Shown here in pieces: positions 33,477-42,305 of a stretch of DNA of 64,000 nt (within the stretch, counting starts at the first letter, position 1; each line of letters begins with the position of its first letter). The position numbers and the translations under genes are program-made. This DNA comes from Arthrobacter sp. MN05-02 (GTDB taxonomy: Bacteria; Actinomycetota; Actinomycetes; Actinomycetales; Micrococcaceae): positions 2,170,001-2,234,000 of the forward strand of contig AP018697.1 of assembly GCA_004001285.1 (NCBI GenBank). Reading direction: 5' to 3'. The notes beneath the pieces are model-generated. The model saw only the letters and a program-made list of their open reading frames with translations. It had not been told where the DNA came from and ran no database searches.

Positions 33477-35255
33477 CTACTTCTTGCCGATGAACCAGTC
33501 CTGCAGCTTCTGCAGTCGACGCTGGAGCTGGTCCTCGTTGGCCTGCGCCACGGCGGGTCCGCCGCACTGACGGCGCAGCTCGGTGTGGACCTGGCCGTGC
33601 GGCATGCCGGTCCGGGCCGCCCAGGCGGAGACGTTCTTGGCGAGCTGCCCCCGCAGTTCCGTGAGCTGCCGGTGGTCGACGACGAGCGGCTCGGCTGCAG
33701 GAGCCGCCGTCGGCCTGCCCTTCCGGCGGGACTGCTGCTCCTGCTGGCGCTGCCGCAGCAGCTGGCCCACCTGGTCGGCGTCGAGCAGTCCGGGGATCCC
33801 GAGGAAATCGAGTTCCTCCTCGCTGCCCATCTCGCCGCCCGTACCGAACTCGCCGCCGTCGAACAGGACGCGGTCGAAGGACGCCTGCGACTCGAGGGCC
33901 TCGAACTTCTGCTTGGTCAGGGCGTCCGACGCCTTGTCCTCGCGGTTCGCGGCCTCCATCAGCCCGTCCTCGAGGCCGAACCCTTCATCGTCCTTCTCGG
34001 GGCGGTCGAGGGCATGGTCGCGTTCGAGTTCGAGCTGGTTCGCCAGTGCCATGAGGTTCGGCACCGAGGGCAGGAAGATCGACGCCGTCTCGCCACGGCG
34101 CCGTGCACGGACGTACCGGCCGACCGCCTGGGCGAAGAACAACGGCGTCGCCGTCGAGGTGGCGTAGACGCCGACCGCCAGTCGCGGGACGTCGACGCCC
34201 TCGGACACCATGCGGACCGCGACCATCCAGCGTTTGTCGCCCTCGGAGAACTCCTCGATCTTGGCGGAGGCCTTGGCGTCGTCGGACAGGATGACCGCCG
34301 GGGACTCGCCCGTGATCTTCTTCAGCCGGCCGGCATAGGCCCGCGCATCGTCGTGGTCCGTCGCGATGACGAGGCCCCCGGCGTCGTGCACGGTGCGCCG
34401 CACCTCGGTGAGCCGCTTGTCCGCGGCCGCGAGGACGGCGGGGATCCACTCACCCGCCGGGTTCAGCGCCGTGCGCCAGGCCTGGGCCGTGATGTCCTTC
34501 GTGACCGCGGCCTCGCCGAGCGACGCCGCCATCTCCTCGCCGCTACTCGTCCGCCAGCGCATCTGGCCCGAGTACGCCATGAACATGACGGGCCGCACCA
34601 CGTGGTCCCGGAGCGCCTGGCCGTAGCCGTAGGTGTAGTCGGCGCGCGACCGGCGGATCCCGTCGCGGTCCTCGGCGTACTCGACGAAGGGGATCGCGGC
34701 GGTGTCGGACCGGAACGGGGTCCCGGTGAGCGCGAGGCGCCTGGCGGCGGGCTCGAAGGCCTCCCGGATGCCGTCGCCCCAGGACAGCGCGTCACCGCCG
34801 TGGTGGATCTCGTCGAGGATCACGAGGGTGCGGGCCGCTTCCGTCTTGGCGCGGTGCAGCATCGGCTTGCTGGCGACCTGCGCGTAGGTCACGGCGACGC
34901 CGATGAACGCACCGCCGTGGCGGCCGTCGGCGTTCTTGAAGTTGGGGTCGATCGCGAGACCGACCCGCGCTGCGGCGTCGGCCCACTGACGCTTGAGGTG
35001 GTCGGTCGGAGCGACGACCGTGATGCGGTTGACGATGCCCCGATCGACGAGCTCGGTGGCCACACGGAGGGCGAAGGTCGTCTTGCCGGCGCCCGGGGTC
35101 GCCACAGCGAGGAAATCGCTCGGGGATTCCCGGAAATACTTCTCCAGCGCTTCGCTCTGCCACTGGCGCAGCTTGGGGGCGGTCCCCCAGGCGGCGCGCT
35201 CCGGATATGCGGGAGGCAGGGCTGCGCCGGTACCGAACAGGGTGTCACTACTCAC
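33477..35255 (-). CDS. DEAD/DEAH-box superfamily 2 helicase
   Basis: A 592-residue helicase-like ATPase. The Q/Walker A region is LRQWQSEALEKYF then VATPGAGKTTFALRV (about 50-65), motif Ia is VVAPTDHLKRQW, Walker B is LVILDEIHHGGD, motif III is ALTGTPFRSD, and motifs V-VI are VSEGVDVPRLAVGVYAT and FFAQAVGRYVRARR. A Glu/Gln-rich C-terminal region of about 180 residues has no recognised domain but ends in a basic helical part. The general layout resembles the type III restriction/ComFA-like group of SF2; the substrate is unknown. It starts at GTG 35255, sharing GTGA with the MFS stop. Confidence 0.92.
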   Translation of the reverse strand: MSSDTLFGTGAALPPAYPERAAWGTAPKLRQWQSEALEKYFRESPSDFLAVATPGAGKTTFALRVATELVDRGIVNRITVVAPTDHLKRQWADAAARVGLAIDPNFKNADGRHGGAFIGVAVTYAQVASKPMLHRAKTEAARTLVILDEIHHGGDALSWGDGIREAFEPAARRLALTGTPFRSDTAAIPFVEYAEDRDGIRRSRADYTYGYGQALRDHVVRPVMFMAYSGQMRWRTSSGEEMAASLGEAAVTKDITAQAWRTALNPAGEWIPAVLAAADKRLTEVRRTVHDAGGLVIATDHDDARAYAGRLKKITGESPAVILSDDAKASAKIEEFSEGDKRWMVAVRMVSEGVDVPRLAVGVYATSTATPLFFAQAVGRYVRARRRGETASIFLPSVPNLMALANQLELERDHALDRPEKDDEGFGLEDGLMEAANREDKASDALTKQKFEALESQASFDRVLFDGGEFGTGGEMGSEEELDFLGIPGLLDADQVGQLLRQRQQEQQSRRKGRPTAAPAAEPLVVDHRQLTELRGQLAKNVSAWAARTGMPHGQVHTELRRQCGGPAVAQANEDQLQRRLQKLQDWFIGKK

Positions 35256-36697
35256 GCCGGGACAGTACCTTCCATCGACTTGCTGGGGGTGAGACCGGGG
35301 CCGTCATCCGATGACCGGGCCCCTCTCAGACCCGAAACTATACCTGCTGCCGTGAACACCCACAGAGCGAGCCAAATGGCAACGAAGGTGGGCACGTGTC
35401 CTGGATCCGCCGGATCGTGCAGGAGGGCGAAGAGTGCGCCGGCGCCGGCCGTGCCTGCCACGCCGCCGAGCTGGTCGGAGATCTGCAGGGCCGCGGAGTT
35501 GCGTCCCTGCTCGGTGGCGGCCGAGAGTTTCAGCACCAGGACCGAGGTGCTCGAGAGCGTCATCCCCATGGCGAAGCCCGAGAACCCCCAGACGACGACG
35601 AGGACCCAGAGCGGGGCCTCCGTGGCCGTGGCGAGGGCGAATCCGCCGAGCGAGAGGGACAGCACGGAGGAACCGGCGACGAGCAGCCACTGACGGCCGA
35701 ACGTGACCCGCGCCTGCACGAAGGACCCGGCGCTCCAGCCGAGGGCACCTGCGCTCAGGGTCAGGCCGGCGGTACCCGGGTCGATACCGCGGGAACTCAC
35801 GAGCATCAGGGGGATGAAGGCCTCGGTCCCGAAGAACGCCACGTTGACGATGCCGCGCGTCGCGATGATGCTGGGCAGCCCGCGGGCCAGGATTAGGGTG
35901 CCCCGGGGCAGGAGCGCGGGCAGGACCACGAGCGCGACGACCACCCCCGCGGCTGCAAGGGCCACGAGTCCCGCCACGGTCCCGGCTCCGGGATCGTCGG
36001 TGTCGGCGAGCCGGACGACGGCCCACTGCGCGGAGAACACTCCGCCGGCCAGCGCGAGACCACGGATCACCCGCGCCTTCGCCGGACCGGTGTCGGCCGC
36101 CGCGATGGCTCCGAGGTCCCTCGTCTTCGGCCACACGATCACGACGGCGGCGATCACCACCGGGGCGACGCCGAGGAACACCCACCGCCACCCGAACTGC
36201 TGCGTCACGAAACCGGCGACCACCGGCCCGATGAGTGCCGGCAGCACCCACGCGGCTGCCAGCCAGCCGAACACGACCGGTTGGACCCGCTGCGGGAAGG
36301 ACCTGCCGATCACGACATAGACCGCCACGATCATGAACCCGCCGCCGAGGCCGGACACGGCCCGCCCCACGGTCACGAGCCAGAAGTCCGGGGCCGCTCC
36401 CGCCGCGAGCAGCCCGAGGATCATGAGGGACATCCCCACGGCGAGGGCCGGCCGCGGCCCCTTGCGGTCGCACCAGGACCCGGCGACCACGGTGCCCAGC
36501 AACGACGCCGTCAGGTACATGGAGAAGGCCAGCCCGTAGCTCGATTCGCCCGACAGTTCGTCGGCGACCACGGGCATGGCGGTGATGACCGCCATCGCTT
36601 CGAAGGCAGCGCACGTGATGATTGCGAGGATCCCGATGGTGAGGGGGCGGAGCTCGGGTGACATCGCTCCGGCGGCCTCGCTCGCGGTCTTCTTCAT
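35252..36697 (-). CDS. Major facilitator superfamily transporter
   Basis: A 481-residue membrane protein of the DHA2-like drug-exporter type with about 12-14 hydrophobic helices. Features are AMPVVADELSG in the first helix region, the loop 2-3 signature GSWCDRKGPRPALAVG, the TM4 Arg (VGRAVSGLGGGF) and the TM5 motif LPALIGPVVAGFV. The product probably exports drugs or metabolites by proton antiport. The ATG 36697 is used because the frame upstream is closed by a TGA before any other start. Immediately upstream is an unusual hexameric repeat tract, which must lie in or near its leader. It is coupled to the helicase downstream. Confidence 0.92.
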   Translation of the reverse strand: MKKTASEAAGAMSPELRPLTIGILAIITCAAFEAMAVITAMPVVADELSGESSYGLAFSMYLTASLLGTVVAGSWCDRKGPRPALAVGMSLMILGLLAAGAAPDFWLVTVGRAVSGLGGGFMIVAVYVVIGRSFPQRVQPVVFGWLAAAWVLPALIGPVVAGFVTQQFGWRWVFLGVAPVVIAAVVIVWPKTRDLGAIAAADTGPAKARVIRGLALAGGVFSAQWAVVRLADTDDPGAGTVAGLVALAAAGVVVALVVLPALLPRGTLILARGLPSIIATRGIVNVAFFGTEAFIPLMLVSSRGIDPGTAGLTLSAGALGWSAGSFVQARVTFGRQWLLVAGSSVLSLSLGGFALATATEAPLWVLVVVWGFSGFAMGMTLSSTSVLVLKLSAATEQGRNSAALQISDQLGGVAGTAGAGALFALLHDPADPGHVPTFVAIWLALWVFTAAGIVSGLRGARSSDDGPGLTPSKSMEGTVPA

Positions 36698-36714
36698 GCC
36701 ACCTTGTCCTGCTT

Positions 36715-36834
36715 GTTCGGGTTCGGGCTCGGGTGCTTGTTCGCGCTCGGGTTCGTTTCGCGCTCAGGTTCGGGTTCGGGCGCGGCTCGGGCTCTGGAGC
36801 GGGTTCGTTCGGGCTCAGCTCGGGCTGGGCTCGT
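36715..36834. repeat. Degenerate hexanucleotide repeat (GTTCGG / GCTCGG)
   Basis: About 120 bases made of roughly 20 imperfect copies of G-(T/C)-T-C-G-G, with a six-base period that slips once by one base (a five-base unit near 36757). It fills most of the 302-base gap between the MFS start (36697) and the DUF3039 stop (37000). On the MFS sense strand it reads as C-C-C-G-A-(A/G) units, which would code Pro-Glu dipeptides in frame with the MFS gene for about 20 codons, but a TGA closes that frame and no start codon lies within it. Confidence 0.75.
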
Positions 36835-36962
36835 GTACCTGTCCGTTTGTGGTCCCGTGTGCGTCTTCGGGCAGGCCGGTGTCGCTCCGGTCCTGTCGCC
36901 CGCAGTCCTCAGGCCGGTCGTGAGGACCGTGGACGCTCATCGCTGCGGGTGCACCCGATGGG

Positions 36963-36986
36963 CAGCGCTTCCTCCCGGAAGCGCTG
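36963..36986 (-). terminator. Terminator hairpin of the DUF3039 gene
   Basis: CAGCGCTTCC and GGAAGCGCTG are a perfect 10-bp stem with a TCCC loop, 13 bases beyond the DUF3039 stop in its direction. It has no U-tract, like many actinobacterial terminators. Confidence 0.65.
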
Positions 36987-36999
36987 GGGTGGGACCTGT

Positions 37000-37299
37000 T
37001 CAGCCCTCGGGCTTGTCGTTCCCCGGGCGGAGGCCGTTGTAGATCTCCTTGCACTCGGGGCACACGGGGAACTTCTCAGGGTCTCGGCCCGGGGTCCACA
37101 CCTTGCCGCAGAGTGCGATCACGGGCTCGCCGGTGAAGGCCGACTCCATGATCTTCTCCTTGCGGACGTAGTGCGCGAACCGCTCTGCGTCACCGGGCTC
37201 GACTTCCTGGCGTACTTCCTCACGTTCGATGGTCGCCGTGGAGCCACCCGTGCCGGCGTCGAGGGGATCGTTTGCGAAGGGATCTGCAGGCATCGTCAT
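37000..37299 (-). CDS. DUF3039 domain protein (zinc-ribbon-like)
   Basis: A 99-residue actinobacterial protein of unknown function. An acidic N-terminus leads to a conserved part FAHYVRKEKIMESAFTGEPV and then A-L-C-G-K-x-W-x-P and FPVCPECKEIYNGL; the three Cys residues (C..CxxC) plus a nearby His could bind zinc. Starts at ATG 37299 with a TAGACT box exactly 6 bases upstream, so the message is probably leaderless. Stands alone, with its own hairpin terminator. Confidence 0.88.
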   Translation of the reverse strand: MTMPADPFANDPLDAGTGGSTATIEREEVRQEVEPGDAERFAHYVRKEKIMESAFTGEPVIALCGKVWTPGRDPEKFPVCPECKEIYNGLRPGNDKPEG

Positions 37300-37305
37300 G
37301 CGCCC

Positions 37306-37311
37306 AGTCTA
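37306..37311 (-). promoter_or_regulatory. -10 box, leaderless promoter of the DUF3039 gene
   Basis: Minus-strand TAGACT followed by 6 bases and the ATG. Confidence 0.55.
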
Positions 37312-37465
37312 TCGCTCGACCGGGTGACCGGCAGGGGCGCGAGGAACGACGTACCGTCGACCAGTTCAGGAACAATTCAGCGGTCACGTCCGATTCTTCG
37401 TGCAACGGCCCGTCGACCGGGTTTTCCCCGCCTGGACTGTCAGTGGTGGAGGTGACAATAGTGGT

Positions 37466-38847
37466 ATGGGAAACTCGGCGGAGCAATTGAGGGACATGGA
37501 GCGGATCAACGACCGCATCACCCTCACTGAGTGCCGAGAAAGCCCGGATCGACGCGGAGATGGTCGACGCCGCCAACGAACTGCGGGAACTCCTCGAAAA
37601 CCGTTTCCTGCAGGATTTCCCCAGCTCGAGAATCCCTCCGGAGAATGGGCGGGCGAATTCCCGACGGCGGCGGACGAACCTCGCCGACACGGCAACCGCG
37701 ACCGAGATCGCATGTCTGCTGCGCGTCAGCGAGCGATCCGCCCACCGCCTCGTCCAGCACGCGGCACTCCTCGCCCAGCATCACCCGAAGACACTGATGG
37801 CATTGCGCACCGGCACGATCACCTGGGCGCACGCCACCACGCTCCTCCACGAGTACGCCGGCCTACCCGCCGGCACTGCCGCCCGGATCGAGGACACCCT
37901 GCTGCCCGTCGCATCCGCCACCACGGTGCCCCGCCTGTCCTACCGGGCCCGCCGCCTGCGCACTCAGGTCCACCCCACCACCCTCGAGACCCGGGCGCGC
38001 AACGCGATCGATCACCGGCGCGTGGACCTCGAACCCGCCGACGACGCCATGGCGTGGCTCCACATCCAGCTCCCCGCCACCGACGCCGCAGCCATCGACA
38101 CCCGCCTCACCACTACCGCTCGCGCGCTGCAGTCACCCGGTGAACACCGAACCCTGCCCCAGCTGCGCACCGACATCCTCACCGACCTCCTCCTCGCCGA
38201 CTGCACCTGTCCCGCCACGACCTCGGCAGCAGCCACCACGGAGGCCGCAGAAGGAACGATCCCAGCAGGTGCAGGTTCGGGGACAGGTTGCGAACCCGGC
38301 GCGGATGCTCGCTCCGGCGTCGATCATGACGGTGGCACCGGGTGCCGGATCCATCCGGGACGGGTACCGGGTCCGCGCTTCCATCAACGTCACCGTCCCG
38401 GTCCTGACACTGCTCGGGGTCGACGACGCCCCTGCGGACCTCGAGGGGTACGGACCCGTCCCCGCGGACATCGCCCGGCGCCTCGCAGCGCATGCCCCCT
38501 CCTTCACCAGATTGCTCACGCACCCCGAGACGGGTGCGGTCCTGAGCGTCGGTCGGACCACCTACGCCGTGCCCGCGGATCTGAAGAAATGGTTGCGCGT
38601 CCGCGATCGGACCTGCCGGCACCCGGGCTGCAACGTCGCGGCGTCCCGATGCGAGCTCGACCACACGCAACCCTGGTCCCAGCAGGGCACGACGACGCAT
38701 GAGAACCTCGCCCACCTCTGCCGCAAGCATCACATGCTCAAGAGCGAGGGCATCTGGCATTACCGACAGTCCGACGCCGGCACCCTCACCGCAACCTCAC
38801 CCACCGGACGCACCTACATCAGCGATCCCGAACCACCGCCCTTCTAG
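37466..38847 (+). pseudogene. DUF222 / 13E12-family HNH endonuclease-like protein, two frameshifts
   Basis: The protein is spread over three frames: a short N-terminus from ATG 37466 (MGNSAEQLRDMERIND), the DUF222 domain (ELRELLENRFLQD, SERSAHRLVQHAALL, GTITWAHATTLL, DDAMAWLHIQLP), and the C-terminal HNH domain RDRTCRHPGCNV, ELDHTQPW, NLAHLCRKHH. Frame changes fall at about 37530 and between 38240 and 38345; dropping one T at about 37532 and one at about 38343 gives a continuous product of about 459 residues. These proteins, the 13E12 repeat family of mycobacteria, occur in many copies in actinobacteria and are linked to mobile repeats; their activity is not settled. It sits beside two secreted-protein genes of low GC. 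Confidence 0.85.
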
Positions 38848-38914
38848 CGCAGGTGTCGTGGCTAGGTGTGCCTGCTGGTCGGATGTGCAGTTGCAGGGCA
38901 CCGCCTTTGGAGGA

Positions 38915-39889
38915 TCAGCGGGTGGGCGCTGCGCAGCCGATACCTGCCGGGTTCTCGATGCAGTTCTCGCTGACGCTGTGGCCCTTGGTGCGCCAGATGC
39001 TCATCAGGTGTGGCTCGGACACGACGGCGGCCTCACCTGCCACAGGTTGGAACGGACCCCCGTCCACCGAGTAATCACCGGCGAAATAGGTGGTCAGTGT
39101 GAGGTCGAAATCGCCCGTCTGCGCGTACTGGTGGCTGGTCGGTGTCCTGGTATCGAACGCGTCGCCCTCCACCGGTCCACCGGGAGTCGTGGTCGTCGCT
39201 GTCGTCCCGTCTCCGTAATCCCATCGATAGGTGACCGGCCGGGCCTTGAGCACGATCGTCGCGTCCTGGAAATCGAAGGTGAACTCCTGCTCCTGCGCTT
39301 CGGCGTAGATGTTGGAGTGGGCGTTCCGCAGCCCGAAGTTCAGGGGTTGGGAGATGATCGTCGCAGCCAGGACCGGCCGCTTCTGGAATTCTTCGAGGGT
39401 GATCACGATCGGTGCTTCCTCGGCGGCAGGGGCTCCCTCGAGCGGCGCTTCGGGCACCTCGCCCGGATACATGCACGACGAGCGACCAGTAGGGGTCTCG
39501 GTCGCGGGCTGCACGTTGTTGTCCACCTCGATCCAATTGACGAGGACGCCGTCATCGCGGGCGTCGCACTGGGCGTTCATGGTGGGACACGTGGCGGGAT
39601 CGAGCGCGTCGCCAACGCCTGCCGTACAAGCGCGTTGGTAGATGTACTCGATGCCCGTAGCTTCAGAAAGAGCGACCGGCTCGGCCGCTTGCCCTGGCGG
39701 ATCTGGCACCACTGACTGGGGCGACCCTAGCCGAACTTCTTTTGAGTGATTTGTACCTAAGAAATTGTTGCCGGAAGTCTCGATGACCGGCAAAGGGTCG
39801 GACTCAGCTGCGGCGAGAGGTACTTGTCCACTCCAGAGTCCCGCTGGCAGTATACAAAATGCCGCAATAAGCACTCTAGCCCGCCGCAT
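38915..39889 (-). CDS. Secreted PKD-domain protein
   Basis: A 324-residue exported protein. The signal peptide MRRARVLIAAFCILPAGLW is followed by an A-x-A site near residue 28. The mature part has a Cys-containing N-terminal domain (TCPTMNAQCDARDDG) and a C-terminal PKD-like fold with the hallmark TYRWDYGDGTTAT (about 225-237) and HQYAQTGDFDLTLT. PKD domains mediate extracellular protein or carbohydrate contacts. ATG 39889 shares one base with the TAA of the lipoprotein gene upstream, so the two form an operon. The first 50 codons have clearly lower GC than the rest of the window, a sign of recent acquisition. Confidence 0.85.
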   Translation of the reverse strand: MRRARVLIAAFCILPAGLWSGQVPLAAAESDPLPVIETSGNNFLGTNHSKEVRLGSPQSVVPDPPGQAAEPVALSEATGIEYIYQRACTAGVGDALDPATCPTMNAQCDARDDGVLVNWIEVDNNVQPATETPTGRSSCMYPGEVPEAPLEGAPAAEEAPIVITLEEFQKRPVLAATIISQPLNFGLRNAHSNIYAEAQEQEFTFDFQDATIVLKARPVTYRWDYGDGTTATTTTPGGPVEGDAFDTRTPTSHQYAQTGDFDLTLTTYFAGDYSVDGGPFQPVAGEAAVVSEPHLMSIWRTKGHSVSENCIENPAGIGCAAPTR

Positions 39890-40560
39890 TACGACGTCCC
39901 CTCGGGCGCACCATAATCGAGAAGGAGCCAACTGCCCTCATCGTATAAAGCGTTGACGACGTCAAATGCGGGTGGATCCTGTTGTGGGACAGTCCTAATC
40001 ACAGAGCCGTCCGCCTCGAAATACTCTATTTTTGATTGTTGATTTTTTACGTAAGCGGTTATAGACCCACTAGTGGTTAATTCAAAGGCAGTATCGAAGG
40101 AAATAACTTCTACCTCCGCTCCTCGAACCCAGCGGCCTTGGCCATAAAGCTCTACCACCGAAGATCGGATACTCGCACAGGTGCGACACCCCGGATCAGT
40201 CTCCTTATCGAACAGGGTCCAGTCATTGGTCACATACGAATAGCTGAGCACTTCGAACCAGTACTTGGTGAAGGCCTCCAGGCCCTCCTTCGAGTTCTCG
40301 TCCGCAAGAGCAGGCTTGACGGGGACCGGGATGTTGGCAGCGGGACCCGCTGACGACGCGGGCGACGGTTCAGGGGTCGCCGAAGCGGTGGCGGTGGGCG
40401 CACCGGTGGTGGGTGCCGCTGACGGTGACGCCGGCGAAGTCGTCTGACGTGCTGATGGATCGCCGTCGCCCTGGCATCCCGTCAGCAGCATCACCGCGAC
40501 GACCGCTCCCGCCACTGCCGGCGTTCCCCGCTCTCGGCTCCTTGCACTCACAGAGAACAC
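39889..40560 (-). CDS. DUF6318-family lipoprotein
   Basis: A 223-residue protein with a membrane-export signal ending in the lipobox MLLTGC (about residue 29), a long Pro/Ser/Thr/Ala linker and a C-terminal domain of the DUF6318 type: FTKYWFEVLSYSYVTNDW, a C-x-x-C in DPGCRTCASI, and a final YDEGSWLLLDYG. The domain resembles NTF2-like folds. Function unknown. GTG 40560 has a GAGGGGG ribosome site. The 3' half is strikingly AT-rich for this genome (a T-rich run near 40020-40050), unlike its linker-coding part. Operon partner of the PKD protein gene. Confidence 0.82.
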   Translation of the reverse strand: MFSVSARSRERGTPAVAGAVVAVMLLTGCQGDGDPSARQTTSPASPSAAPTTGAPTATASATPEPSPASSAGPAANIPVPVKPALADENSKEGLEAFTKYWFEVLSYSYVTNDWTLFDKETDPGCRTCASIRSSVVELYGQGRWVRGAEVEVISFDTAFELTTSGSITAYVKNQQSKIEYFEADGSVIRTVPQQDPPAFDVVNALYDEGSWLLLDYGAPEGTS

Positions 40561-40739
40561 GGCACGCCCCCTCGAAGTCGGTCACCTACCCGGAATCGCC
40601 CTAGCATAGCCCCGGGCCATCAGGCAGCTACAGGTTATGCACAGACAGGTTTCGCGAGGATGCCGACTCCGGGGCAGCCCTTGCCAGCTGCACGGACTCC
40701 GCTTAGAGTGCTCGGGGCCTGCCGGGGACGATCAGCACG

Positions 40740-42305
40740 TCAACGATTGGCGGACACCGCCAGCAGCAACTCCGGGGCCCGGCGGTCGTACCAGCGGCCT
40801 CCGGAGCGGACTCCGACGACGAGCAGGATCACACCGAGCACCGATCCGGTGACCAGGGTCAGCCAGCCGAACAGCGCGTCTGCGTTGACGAAGTACACGA
40901 TGGCCAGGACGATCTCGGGCAACGCGAGCAGCAGCATCACGAACCAGCCGATGAACTGCACCGCGAACATGGTGAAGTTCGTCCCCGGCGGCGTCTTGAA
41001 GGCGCTCTCGCCGGGCAAGGGGACGTTGTAGGTGTACCGGGCCGATACGACACTGGCCAGTCCCGTCCCCGTGAGCAGCAGCCCGATCGACAGGCCGAGC
41101 AGTACCGGCAGGTCTTCGGCACGCCCTGTGATGAGCGGCGGCACCACCGTGAACACCAGCGTGATGGGCAGTGCGAAGACCAGCAGGGCCGCTGCCCGAC
41201 CCAGCCGGTCGTCGCGCCCGCTCACCCCGGTGGAGAGGTGCAGGCTGAAGGCTGTGTTGTCGTACGAGATGTCGGCCGAGATGGACCAGGCCAGCAGGAA
41301 CGCGGTGATGGGCCCGAGGAAGGCGAAACCGCCGCCTGACGCTCCTCCGGAGAAGTAGAGCAGCACGGCGATGAACGGGATGACGATGAGCGAGGCGAAA
41401 TACCGCGGGTCCCGGAGCCAGTAGGTCAGGGCCCTGGCCGCGATGGCGCCGGCAGGCGTCGACGGGAACCGACCGAGCCAGCCGAGGTTGCCACCCGCGC
41501 GCTTGGTGACCGCGTTGTAGGGAGGAGTGACGAGGGCGTGACCGAGGCTGCGGCTCCACAGCATCAGGAACAGCACCAGGGTCACCGCCCCGATGAGGAA
41601 GCGCACGACGGCGAGCCCGGGGTTCCCCGCGGCGACGTCGGCCGGGGCAGCCCACAGGGCGCCCAGTGGAGTCCAGGCGAGGACGTCGGCGAGCGACGCG
41701 GCGAAGCCCGGCGAATTCTGGAACCCCGCCGTGACTCCCCCGATGATCGGCCCGAGGAAGATCAGCGGGATGAACGCCACGATGCCGTTCACGTCCTTGA
41801 AGCGGCGCGACCCCGTCATGGAGGACACGGCCGTCGTCACGAGGCGCGATGCGACGACGCACAGCAGGACCGCCAGGAGGCCACAGACCAGCGCGGTGAG
41901 GGCCGCGGCGGGGTAACGGATCCAGGTGACCACCTGCGCCAGTGCGGCGATGAGCGTCACCACTCCGGGGATGCCCAGCAACCCGCCGAGGACGAGCCCG
42001 GCCAGCAGTTGCCGCATCGGGATCGCGAACGTCACGAACCTCGCCGGATCGAGCGTCATGTCGATGCCGGTGGCTGCGATCGGGATGATGATCCAGCCGA
42101 GCACCGCCGCCGATCCGCCGATCACGAGGATCGTGCGGATGAGGGAGATGTCTGCGGAGCCCAGGAGCACGAGCCCCACCACGATGACGGACAGCAGCCC
42201 CAGGCCGTACAGGCCGCCCAGGATCACGCCGATCAGTTGCGCGGTGCTCCGCTTGAACGAATTGCGCAGGAGGAGGAGCTTCAGCTTCAGGAGGTCCGCA
42301 ACCAC
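40740..42305 (-). CDS. ABC transporter permease
   Basis: A 521-residue integral membrane protein with about 12-13 hydrophobic helices and short loops, no substrate-binding or ATPase domain. It overlaps the ATPase gene upstream by 19 bases and starts at GTG 42305, so the two form one exporter-like system. Hydrophobic segments are spread over the whole length, as in large ABC-2-type permeases. Neither gene reveals the substrate. The stop is followed leftward by about 180 bases without a gene. Confidence 0.88.
   Translation of the reverse strand: MVADLLKLKLLLLRNSFKRSTAQLIGVILGGLYGLGLLSVIVVGLVLLGSADISLIRTILVIGGSAAVLGWIIIPIAATGIDMTLDPARFVTFAIPMRQLLAGLVLGGLLGIPGVVTLIAALAQVVTWIRYPAAALTALVCGLLAVLLCVVASRLVTTAVSSMTGSRRFKDVNGIVAFIPLIFLGPIIGGVTAGFQNSPGFAASLADVLAWTPLGALWAAPADVAAGNPGLAVVRFLIGAVTLVLFLMLWSRSLGHALVTPPYNAVTKRAGGNLGWLGRFPSTPAGAIAARALTYWLRDPRYFASLIVIPFIAVLLYFSGGASGGGFAFLGPITAFLLAWSISADISYDNTAFSLHLSTGVSGRDDRLGRAAALLVFALPITLVFTVVPPLITGRAEDLPVLLGLSIGLLLTGTGLASVVSARYTYNVPLPGESAFKTPPGTNFTMFAVQFIGWFVMLLLALPEIVLAIVYFVNADALFGWLTLVTGSVLGVILLVVGVRSGGRWYDRRAPELLLAVSANR

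Noticed and set aside
33444..35693. A 749-codon plus-strand open frame opposite the helicase
   Set aside because: Composition is that of an antisense shadow and the helicase motifs on the minus strand are complete.
36715..36834. CRISPR or telomere-like array
   Set aside because: Units are six bases, imperfect and without spacers; no cas gene is near.
36704..37042. Open frame reading through the hexamer repeat on the plus strand
   Set aside because: It is driven by the repeat, has no ribosome site or domain, and runs into DUF3039 antisense.
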